From assembly GCA_964406575.1 (NCBI GenBank), contig CAYOSH010000001.1, positions 186,001 to 250,000 on the forward strand: DNA of 64,000 nucleotides, in the 5' to 3' direction. The notes beneath the pieces are model-generated. The model was not told the origin of the DNA. It made no database searches and worked only from the letters and a program-made list of their open reading frames with translations. A program made the translations under genes and the position numbers. Origin of the DNA: WTAW01 sp964406575. Lineage in GTDB: Bacteria; Acidobacteriota; Aminicenantia; Aminicenantales; Aminicenantaceae. Every line of letters begins with the position of its first letter. Position 1 is the stretch's first letter. Shown here one piece after another: positions 1 to 6,877 of the stretch.

Positions 1-881
1 GAGGCTGCGGCCTCATTCGCTGTTATCGTGGGAGGGACGATGTAGGGATAGACCCACACAAACAATGTAAGGTAAGTAACTATAAAGACCACATTGCTCC
101 AAAGGTAGGGCATCCTATCGTTTTTTCTCCGGAACGTGCTCTTTATTAGTAAAAAAAAGACAAGGGCCTCGGTAAGGACAAGCAATATGAGCCATAACTT
201 TTGTGAACCGGTGGACCATTTTTGAAGCACGGGTTCATGCAGGAAGTAGAACATCAAAGAGGAGGTGATCAGTAAGATGAAAGATAAACAGGAGACTATG
301 ATCAGATATGATCGAGACTGTTTCTGTAGTTTGCCGTCGGTCTTCATGATCAAATAGGAAGATCCCATCATAGAATATCCGAACACAACACCCGCAGCGA
401 CGATAATGGACATTCCGTTACACCAGTCCAACTGTCCTCCTACAAAGGCTCCATCCCGGACTTTCAAACCGCTTACAAGACCTCCAAAAGCAAATCCTTG
501 ACCGATTATGGCAAATAAACTTCCGGCGCCGAATGAGATGTCCCAGAATCTTTTTTTCTCCGAATGTACTCTGAATTCAAGTGCCACAGCCCGGAAGATA
601 AAGCCGAACAACATAAGCATGATTGGCATGTACAACGCGTTTAAAGCTACACTGTAGACCATGGGGAATGCGCCGAAAAGTGTGCCGCCGGCGATTACTA
701 GCCAGGTTTCGTTGGCGTCCCAGACCGGTCCGATGCTGGCCATCATTACAGAGTTGTATTTCTGATCACGGACGAACAAAGACAGGACACCAATACCTAG
801 ATCTGCACCATCCAGGCTGACGAATAATCCCAGCTCCAGAGCGAGTAATAAAAACCAGATGTTCGGGAGAAACGAATTCAT
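1..881 (-). CDS. cydB: Cytochrome bd ubiquinol oxidase subunit II (3' end outside window)
   Basis: Subunit II of the cytochrome bd quinol:O2 oxidoreductase in the inner membrane, which stabilises the haem-bearing subunit I. Translation of the minus strand starts MNSFLPNIWFLLLALELG and shows the CydB N-terminal signature DGADLGIG (about residues 24-31) and GPVWDANETW (about 51-60). Several hydrophobic helices follow. About 293 residues are visible before the window edge; the family is usually near 340-380, so the C-terminus is missing only because the window ends. Its ATG (881-879) overlaps the cydA stop by one base (TGATG), so the two genes are translationally coupled. No alternative reading fits. 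Confidence 0.95.
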   Translation of the reverse strand, partial: MNSFLPNIWFLLLALELGLFVSLDGADLGIGVLSLFVRDQKYNSVMMASIGPVWDANETWLVIAGGTLFGAFPMVYSVALNALYMPIMLMLFGFIFRAVALEFRVHSEKKRFWDISFGAGSLFAIIGQGFAFGGLVSGLKVRDGAFVGGQLDWCNGMSIIVAAGVVFGYSMMGSSYLIMKTDGKLQKQSRSYLIIVSCLSFILLITSSLMFYFLHEPVLQKWSTGSQKLWLILLVLTEALVFFLLIKSTFRRKNDRMPYLWSNVVFIVTYLTLFVWVYPYIVPPTITANEAAA

Positions 882-2290
882 CACTCGTCCGCGTTTCCCT
901 TTTTCAAAATCCGAGCTTCAGGGTCTTTTCGGTCCACAGCCGGTAATTCTTTTATATCAGGACCTCCAATCATGATCCGGCGTGTAAATATGATAAATAA
1001 TATCAAAAGTGCCGCGTAGATTACTGTATAAAGAATCAGACTGCTACCCACAACTGCAGGGGCGAGTTCCGTCGCTCCTTCCTCCGTGCGCATCAGATTG
1101 TATACGATCCAGGGCTGGCGCCCTACTTCGCGCACAATCCAGCCCAATTCTGTAGCAATGAATCCCCCAGGCATTGCCCATAACCATAATGTCCAAAACA
1201 TCTTTTGATTTGCCTGCGGATCGGTTGTGAGTCGTCCCCGGCACCAGTACCACAAGGCCCAGAACGCTAAAAAAAGCATGATGAATCCCATCAAAACCAT
1301 CAACCGGAAAGCATAGAACGGAAGGACTATGGGCGGACGATCCTCAGGCCGAAATTCTTTTAATCCTCTGACCCGGCCTTTCAGGGAATGCGTCGTCAGC
1401 AAGCTCAGACCATAGGGGATCTTCAGGGCCCACACGTTTCTTTCCTCTGACCGATTGGGCCATGCGACCAAAGACCAAGCCGCTCCAGCACCAGGTTCAT
1501 TGGTTTCCCAATGCGCTTCGATTCCTGCCAACTTGGTTGGTTGGTGCTCTTTCATCAACCGGCCGGAGATATCACCCAGGAAAATTTGGAAAGGTACAGC
1601 AAAGGCGGCTATGATCACGGCCGTCTTAAAAGACTTCATGAAAAAGCCAATGTATTTCTTTTTAAGGATATTCCAGGCGCTTACACCTGCCACAAAAAAA
1701 ACTGTAGAGGAAATGCATGCTATCCACATGTGAGAGAATGAAACACCTAGGTCGGGATTGAAGAGAGCCTTGGCGTACTCGGTGACAGCAATTTTCCCGT
1801 CGACAATTTTGACTCCCTGGGGAATCTGCATCCAGGAGTTCGCCGCCATAATCCAAAACGCCGAGAGGGATGCACCAAAAGCCACCATAATTGTTGAAAA
1901 GAGGTGGATACGGGGAGAAACTCTGTGCCACCCAAACATGAATATTGCTAAAAAAGCCGCTTCCAGTGCAAAGGCCATTGCTGCTTCGTATCCGAGAATA
2001 TTTCCGAAAAAATCCCCTGAAAATTTAGAGAAGGCAGCCCAGTTGGTGCCGAACTGGAATTCGAGTGGCAATCCGCTGGCAACGCCGATCCCGAAGCCCA
2101 GAATAAAAATCTTTGACCAAAAACGGACTTGCCGATAGTAAATATCATTTCCAGTTTTTAACCACAGCGCTTCCATTAAGACCATAAAGAAACTCAATCC
2201 GATAGTTAAAACTGGCCAGAGAATATGAAAGATCGCCGTCACGGCAAATTGAAGCCTTGAGAGCGTAATGGGCGAAATATACGGTTCCAA
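881..2290 (-). CDS. cydA: Cytochrome bd ubiquinol oxidase subunit I
   Basis: Catalytic subunit of the high-affinity terminal oxidase (quinol oxidation, O2 reduction to water). The 469 residues contain the expected ligands: H22 and H187 (haem axial ligands), E102 and E110 in a YEAAMAFALE helix, M331 in FRLM (haem b558 ligand position), K253 and E258 in the quinol-oxidising Q loop (KLAGIE), and the GRQPW motif at 390-394. It is shorter than the E. coli protein (522) and has the short form of the Q loop. The start codon is TTG, with a weak AGGA about 10 bases upstream; no ATG lies nearby until residue 36. First gene of cydAB. The enzyme lets cells respire at low O2 and detoxify it, which fits a microaerophile or an oxygen-tolerant anaerobe. 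Confidence 0.97.
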   Translation of the reverse strand: MEPYISPITLSRLQFAVTAIFHILWPVLTIGLSFFMVLMEALWLKTGNDIYYRQVRFWSKIFILGFGIGVASGLPLEFQFGTNWAAFSKFSGDFFGNILGYEAAMAFALEAAFLAIFMFGWHRVSPRIHLFSTIMVAFGASLSAFWIMAANSWMQIPQGVKIVDGKIAVTEYAKALFNPDLGVSFSHMWIACISSTVFFVAGVSAWNILKKKYIGFFMKSFKTAVIIAAFAVPFQIFLGDISGRLMKEHQPTKLAGIEAHWETNEPGAGAAWSLVAWPNRSEERNVWALKIPYGLSLLTTHSLKGRVRGLKEFRPEDRPPIVLPFYAFRLMVLMGFIMLFLAFWALWYWCRGRLTTDPQANQKMFWTLWLWAMPGGFIATELGWIVREVGRQPWIVYNLMRTEEGATELAPAVVGSSLILYTVIYAALLILFIIFTRRIMIGGPDIKELPAVDRKDPEARILKKGNADE

Positions 2291-2311
2291 AGGCTCTATT
2301 CCTAAAATTTG

Positions 2312-2350
2312 ATTATACTATACAAAATTTTGGTTCATCGCAATAATAAT
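2312..2350 (-). promoter_or_regulatory. Putative sigma-70 promoter of cydAB in the 343-nt divergent gap
   Basis: Read on the minus strand, the A/T-rich stretch upstream of cydA contains TATAGTATAAT, including a consensus TATAAT (complement of 2312-2317), and a TTGCGA about 20 bases further upstream, so the spacing to a -35 is imperfect. The 2291-2633 gap otherwise holds only the divergent upstream region of the M1 peptidase gene; no RNA gene or further frame is recognised in it. No clear FNR or ArcA box was found. Confidence 0.35.
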
Positions 2351-2633
2351 TATCTGAATTAACATAAAGAGGGCATCAATTTACAGGAATATGGTCAGCG
2401 ACTCGTCTCCTCTTTTCCCAATTTCTTTGTGTTTGAACAAAATGTTTCTCTATGATATAGGTTATAAAGGGATTCAGGGGGCGGAAATTGAGCAACCATG
2501 AGAGTAAAGCCCGGTGATTTTAAAAATCAAATTCCCGTCTTTTTTCTGTAATCGAGTCTATTCCAAAATGTTATAATACGGGACACTCCGCTGCAAGATT
2601 TACAGATCCCATTTCTCTTAATAGGAGGAGAAG

Positions 2634-4406
2634 ATGAAAAGACTCTATCTAGCGATCTTCCTCTTACCGTCTCTTTTGTTCGGACAGCAGAAGATGTTTG
2701 ATCCACCGTTAAGCAAAAGGATTGCAAATTACACTATCGACTGCCGGTTTGACCCGGGGAAGAAAACCGTTACAGGGGAAGAAATATTAATCTGGAAGAA
2801 CTCATCCGACAATCCTGTTGGGGAGCTTCAGTTCCACCTCTACCAGAATGCCTTCAGCGATGCAAAAAGCTCTCTCCTGACTGAGATGAATGAGGTTCCT
2901 GAGAAGCTCAATGGCCATTGGGGCTACTGCAGGATTTTGAAGATGGACCTTCCCGATGGTCCGGATCTTGTTCCTCGCTTGATTGACATCCAACCGGATG
3001 ACGGCAATGTGGATGACAAAACAGTCTGTTCTGTCAAGCTGCCGAAGCCTGTAGCCCCGGGTGGTGAACTTTCCCTATCCGTCGCTTTCGAAACAAAGCT
3101 GCCGCCTGTGATATCCCGGTCAGGGTATGAGAAAAATTTCTTTAGTGTAACTCAGTGGTTTCCGAAGATCGGAGTTTATGAAAATGGACAGTGGATTTGT
3201 CACCAGTACCACAGCAATGGCGAATTTTACTCTGATTTCGGAGTCTATGATGTGACAATTACCGTTCCTGAGGAATATATCGTCGGGGCGACGGGGGTTC
3301 GAATCGAGGAGGAAAACCTCGGAAGTGGATGGAAAAGATTGCGCTACTATTGTGAAGATGTGCATGATTTTGCTTGGTGTGCTGATCCTGATTTTGTAGA
3401 GATCCAGGATCGTTTTGAAGACACAGAGATACGATTTCTGTGCCAGCCCGATCATGTCGAGATTGCCGATCGCTTCATAAAAGCCGTAAAGATTTGCTTC
3501 GAATATTATGGAAGTCATTACGGTCAGTATCCCTATCCCATTGTGACGATGGTCGATACAAAACACAGGGATACCGGAGAAATGGAATATCCTACCTTAT
3601 TCTTAACGGGGAATTTTGACGCGGATTACAAGATCGAAGTCTACCAATCTGAGCGCCTTCCTGATTCCGAACTGTACATCGAATGGCTGACTATCCATGA
3701 GTTTGGCCACAATTGGTGGATGGGCATGGTGGCCAACAATGAGACAGATCATGTCTGGATTGATGAAGGGATTAACTCTTATGCTTCAACCAAAGCGCTC
3801 GAGTACGGATATGGCAAATATATTTTAAAAAATTACGAGGGAATAACAAGAACGGCCAGGGAACATGAACGGAATTATTATCTTGTCAGGCCGAAGGCAG
3901 CGACTGTCCTTCAGCCTTCCTGGCTCTACCGTCCCGGCGATGAGTTCTTCACTTTCACCTACTGCAAACCAGAGTTGATGCTTCACACTCTGAACAATTA
4001 CTTCGGAGATAAAGTTTGGAATACGGTTATGAAAACATTCTTCCAGAGGTGGAAATTCAAGCATCCTGAGACAGAGGATTTTTATAAGGTGATTGACGAA
4101 ATCACCGGCAGGAATATAAAAAGATTTTTAGATGAGTACATGGAGACAACCCATACTCTCGATTTTAAAGTCGAAAAGGTTGAGGATAATACAGTGTGGA
4201 TTAAGCGAGAGGGATCACTTCGGTTCCCGGTGACGATCCTAGTCCACTTCGTGGATGACAGCGAAGAGGTCCGCGAATGGGACAATGTCAGAGACACTGT
4301 TATGTACGATTTCAGTGATGCTCCTGAAATCGAATATGTTAAGATCGATCCTCAGTGTATCATCGAGTTTGAGTTGAACAAGGATAATAATTATTGGATT
4401 AAATAA
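2634..4406 (+). CDS. Exported M1-family metallopeptidase (gluzincin)
   Basis: A secreted aminopeptidase-type zinc peptidase of 590 residues. A short signal peptide (MKRLYLAIFLLPSLLFG) is followed by the beta-rich M1 N-terminal domain. The catalytic domain shows HEFGH at 355-359 with the third zinc ligand E378 in WIDEG (HExxH-x18-E), and a GEMEYP motif (315-320) in place of the classical GAMEN substrate motif. The ATG is preceded by AGGAGGAGAAG, an excellent ribosome binding site. It is transcribed alone. It probably trims peptides in the periplasm or outside the cell. A paralogue with the same architecture is at 26100-28439. Substrate specificity cannot be read from the sequence. Confidence 0.92.
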   Translation: MKRLYLAIFLLPSLLFGQQKMFDPPLSKRIANYTIDCRFDPGKKTVTGEEILIWKNSSDNPVGELQFHLYQNAFSDAKSSLLTEMNEVPEKLNGHWGYCRILKMDLPDGPDLVPRLIDIQPDDGNVDDKTVCSVKLPKPVAPGGELSLSVAFETKLPPVISRSGYEKNFFSVTQWFPKIGVYENGQWICHQYHSNGEFYSDFGVYDVTITVPEEYIVGATGVRIEEENLGSGWKRLRYYCEDVHDFAWCADPDFVEIQDRFEDTEIRFLCQPDHVEIADRFIKAVKICFEYYGSHYGQYPYPIVTMVDTKHRDTGEMEYPTLFLTGNFDADYKIEVYQSERLPDSELYIEWLTIHEFGHNWWMGMVANNETDHVWIDEGINSYASTKALEYGYGKYILKNYEGITRTAREHERNYYLVRPKAATVLQPSWLYRPGDEFFTFTYCKPELMLHTLNNYFGDKVWNTVMKTFFQRWKFKHPETEDFYKVIDEITGRNIKRFLDEYMETTHTLDFKVEKVEDNTVWIKREGSLRFPVTILVHFVDDSEEVREWDNVRDTVMYDFSDAPEIEYVKIDPQCIIEFELNKDNNYWIK

Positions 4407-4464
4407 AAAAAATTACGGACTTGATACAGATAAAGAAATTCAAGTGAATAATTCAGTTTAGGTA

Positions 4465-4489
4465 GAACTTTTCGGGGTGTAAAACGTCC
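4465..4489 (+). promoter_or_regulatory. Putative ECF-type promoter (autoregulatory) before the sigma gene
   Basis: GAACTTTTC (4465-4473) and CGTCC (4485-4489) are 11-12 bases apart, resembling the AAC-containing -35 and CGTC -10 elements of ECF sigma promoters. They lie about 25 bases upstream of the sigma factor start. ECF factors commonly transcribe their own operons, so autoregulation is the natural inference; it is not demonstrated. Confidence 0.4.
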
Positions 4490-4512
4490 TATCTTCTGTA
4501 TTATGAGAGAAA

Positions 4513-5145
4513 ATGGAGAACTCCGTGAAGCCCACAAGCGGTGAAAACATCATGAATCCCGATTGTGATGTCCAGGAAGAGTTCGACGACCTCTACGCAA
4601 ATTACAGGGCAGCTGTTTTCGGCTTTGCCTGTTATTTGACGAAAAACCGGGGTGAGGCCGAGGACTTATTCCAGGAGACATGGCTTCGTGTTGTGCATCA
4701 CCTGCCTAAAAAAGTCGAAAAGCAAAGTGCCAAAGCCTGGATCTTTACGATCACAGCGAATCTCCACCGGGATACGCTGCGGAAAAAGCGGATCAGGCGT
4801 GTTTTTTTTCTCCAGAAGGCATCACACCATGCTCAAGACGAAGACGCGTCTTCCTTTTTATTTGGAAGCCGCATTCCTGATGTGGAGGATGAAGCCGGCC
4901 GCATGGACATGAGGCGGGATATTGCCCAGGCAATGGACCGCTTGCCGGCACAACAGCGCGGGATATTCGCCCTCAGGGAGATCGAAGGTTTGAAATATGC
5001 GGAGATCAGCGAGATCTATGGGATTCCCGTTGGTACGGTCAAGTCCCTGATGTTTCGTGCGGTGAGAAAGCTTCGCCGGGAGCTCTCCGCCTACAATCCA
5101 AAAAGAGAGAGAGTCAAATGCGATGTAAGAACATTGAGCGTTTAA
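4513..5145 (+). CDS. ECF RNA polymerase sigma factor (sigma-70 family)
   Basis: A 210-residue extracytoplasmic-function sigma factor. Region 2 is visible in the YRAAVFGFACYLTKNRGEAE segment followed by DLFQETWLRV, and region 4 in LPAQQRGIFALREIEGLKYAEI with the helix-turn-helix IPVGTVKSLMFRAVRKLRREL. The chosen ATG at 4513 gives a somewhat long N-terminus; an in-frame ATG at 4552 is an alternative. Its 3' end overlaps the next gene by 28 bases, so the pair is translationally coupled. The neighbour is a zinc-binding anti-sigma factor, so this is a classic envelope- or redox-responsive sigma/anti-sigma unit. The possible promoter at 4465-4489 suggests autoregulation. Confidence 0.93.
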   Translation: MENSVKPTSGENIMNPDCDVQEEFDDLYANYRAAVFGFACYLTKNRGEAEDLFQETWLRVVHHLPKKVEKQSAKAWIFTITANLHRDTLRKKRIRRVFFLQKASHHAQDEDASSFLFGSRIPDVEDEAGRMDMRRDIAQAMDRLPAQQRGIFALREIEGLKYAEISEIYGIPVGTVKSLMFRAVRKLRRELSAYNPKRERVKCDVRTLSV

Positions 5146-5609
5146 TCATTGACGCCTCTGAAAGCGACTTGAGCCAGGAAGAGTTAAGAGCCATCGAGGA
5201 CCACGTGTCCTCTTGTGCAAAATGCGCGCACTTCCAAGAGGAATTGGAGGGTGTCCTGGTTTGCTTGAGGAATTCATCCAGACCTGTTTTGCCCGATGAG
5301 CTCGTAGAGAAGACCCGAGAACTCTGCTTTGCGGAGATGGAATCCTTACGTGGTGCCCCACAAAAATCAGATCGTCGCATTCGCAATCACTCAATACCCA
5401 AGCTTGTCTGGGCAGCTATTGCCTCTCTCATCCTGATCACGGGATTCTTGTTGCTTCCACTCATCAGGGACCTCGAGCTGGAAAAGACATTTTCCTTTCC
5501 GGCCGTTGTGGTCCTTTTTCTGATCATCCAGAACGCAGCGATGCTTTTCTTCACGCCTGTAATTCTCCGGAAGTTTCGATCACAAAATCATCATTTAGGT
5601 TCTGCATAA
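5118..5609 (+). CDS. Zinc-finger (ZAS) anti-sigma factor, membrane-anchored
   Basis: The 163-residue partner of the upstream ECF sigma factor. The N-terminal cytoplasmic domain carries the zinc-binding anti-sigma motif H29-x3-C33-x2-C36 (DHVSSCAKC), preceded by C3. Two hydrophobic segments follow (about 98-118 and 125-150), so the protein is membrane-bound with a short C-terminal tail. The ATG at 5118 is preceded by GAGAGAGAG and overlaps the sigma gene by 28 bases. In this family the domain sequesters the sigma factor until the membrane or redox signal releases it. The signal itself cannot be deduced here. Confidence 0.87.
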   Translation: MRCKNIERLIIDASESDLSQEELRAIEDHVSSCAKCAHFQEELEGVLVCLRNSSRPVLPDELVEKTRELCFAEMESLRGAPQKSDRRIRNHSIPKLVWAAIASLILITGFLLLPLIRDLELEKTFSFPAVVVLFLIIQNAAMLFFTPVILRKFRSQNHHLGSA

Positions 5610-5689
5610 ATGAGTAAAAACATCTTATATTTGAAAAATATGGTCTTGTGTCCTGAAACTGATTCAGGGCACGGAAGAGGAGGTTAACC

Positions 5690-6229
5690 GTGGCAACATC
5701 GACAGGAAAAACCATAGCCCTTGTTCTTTTGGTGGCGATTATATTTTTGTTTGTGTGGCGGATAACGCCGGTGCTCCTGGCTCCTTTTGGGGTCATCACA
5801 GGCGTCGCCCGGAGTTTTCATATCCCCGAAATGGATGATCTCTACATCGGTCCCCACATTTTCCGCTATTCCTCATTTTCCTTTTTGTCCTTTGTCCTCT
5901 TGGTCATATGGATTTTCGTTATCGTCTGGGTTTATCGTGATGCCGAACGCCGCGGCATGAACGGTGTGCTATGGGCGCTGCTCGTGTTCATCGGCAATTT
6001 GATCGGACTGTTGATCTACCTGATCATTCGCTCGGATTCACTGCCGTCTCAGCCGGTTGAGTCCAAGATGAAGACGTGCCCGAGCTGCCAAAAATCAGTC
6101 GGAGCGGATTTTGTCTTCTGCCCCCATTGCGGCGCACGGATGGAAGGTGTCTGCCCATCCTGTGGAAAAAAGGTGGAGGAGGAGTGGAAAGTCTGCCCCC
6201 ACTGCGGCGAAAAGCTGAAGGCCGGATGA
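5690..6229 (+). CDS. Membrane protein with C-terminal double zinc ribbon
   Basis: A protein of 179 residues with an unusual GTG start, fixed by GAAGAGGAGG eight bases upstream. An N-terminal membrane helix (about 8-30) and two central helices (about 64-82 and 92-113, the second with the GNLIGLLIYLIIR pattern also seen at the N-terminus of PLDc_N-type proteins) are followed by two CxxC...CxxC zinc ribbons: C130/C133/C144/C147 and C155/C158/C169/C172. It lies 80 bases downstream of the anti-sigma gene and may be cotranscribed. Zinc-ribbon domains of this kind often mediate protein or nucleic acid contacts; the function here is unknown. Confidence 0.75.
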   Translation: MATSTGKTIALVLLVAIIFLFVWRITPVLLAPFGVITGVARSFHIPEMDDLYIGPHIFRYSSFSFLSFVLLVIWIFVIVWVYRDAERRGMNGVLWALLVFIGNLIGLLIYLIIRSDSLPSQPVESKMKTCPSCQKSVGADFVFCPHCGARMEGVCPSCGKKVEEEWKVCPHCGEKLKAG

Positions 6230-6352
6230 TCGTCCGGTCCCCATCAATTTTGTTAAACGTCATCACAGGAACAAATATTCCAGCGGCAGGAAATGATCAG
6301 GAAATCCACAGCAAGACATAAATGAAGAAGTGTCCCCAAATTCTTCCTTTTG

Positions 6353-6376
6353 AATGAGCGGAAGAGCTCATTTTTT
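6353..6376 (+). terminator. Rho-independent terminator after the ECF operon
   Basis: A perfect 7-bp stem AATGAGC / GCTCATT with a 6-base loop is followed by a run of T. It closes the sigma/anti-sigma/zinc-ribbon transcription unit before PadR module 1. Confidence 0.75.
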
Positions 6377-6483
6377 CTGGCTGTTTTCTCTGGCCGACAT
6401 CCCGAGACGCTGATATCACTGGCCTAAAAGCGGATCTATTTTCATAAAATTTTTTTGTGGAGTGGCAACCATTTGTACTATTT

Positions 6484-6498
6484 TACGTACATATATGT
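6484..6498 (+). promoter_or_regulatory. Candidate PadR operator, module 1
   Basis: Overlapping palindromes TACGTA (6484-6489) and ACATATATGT (6489-6498) lie 13 bases upstream of the padR start. Comparable palindromes stand before the other two padR genes (53178-53192 and 59102-59115), each next to a TTTACG or its complement. Autorepression by PadR at such sites is typical of the family; the assignment is inferred. Confidence 0.45.
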
Positions 6499-6511
6499 GA
6501 GAGGTGATCGG

Positions 6512-6838
6512 ATGAAGGATCTCACATTGACAGAAGAAATGATACTGTGGGCAGTCTGGAAGCTGGAAGCCAATGCTTATGGTGTGACCATCAGGAAACA
6601 GGTGTCTGCAAGAACAGGACGGATCTTTCCCTACGGAACTCTGTACGGCATACTGGCCAAGCTGTGTAGAAAAGGGCATGTCACAAAGAGGATCAGTGAT
6701 CCTACCCCAATGCGGGGCGGCCGGAGCAGAAATTATTATCGTATCACCTCCCGTGGAAGAGAGGCTTTAAAAGCAGCCATGGAGCTGAAAAAAACGCTCT
6801 GGGATGAGGAATCGGAGCTGGTTTTGGGTGAAAAATAG
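6512..6838 (+). CDS. PadR-family transcriptional regulator (module 1)
   Basis: A small winged-helix repressor of 108 residues. The start MKDLTLTEEMILWAVWKL, with GAGAGGTGAT upstream, is preferred over a longer frame beginning at 6455 because two paralogues in the window start at the same place. Family hallmarks are the YGTLYGILAKL recognition-helix region and the wing motif MRGGRSRNYYRIT. It has only the short C-terminal dimerisation helix (subfamily s-type). It sits 39 bases upstream of an orphan ABC permease that it presumably controls, perhaps in response to a small-molecule ligand. Confidence 0.92.
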   Translation: MKDLTLTEEMILWAVWKLEANAYGVTIRKQVSARTGRIFPYGTLYGILAKLCRKGHVTKRISDPTPMRGGRSRNYYRITSRGREALKAAMELKKTLWDEESELVLGEK

Positions 6839-6877
6839 TTCGAATGAAAAACGTCCAGGCATGATAAACACGAAAAC

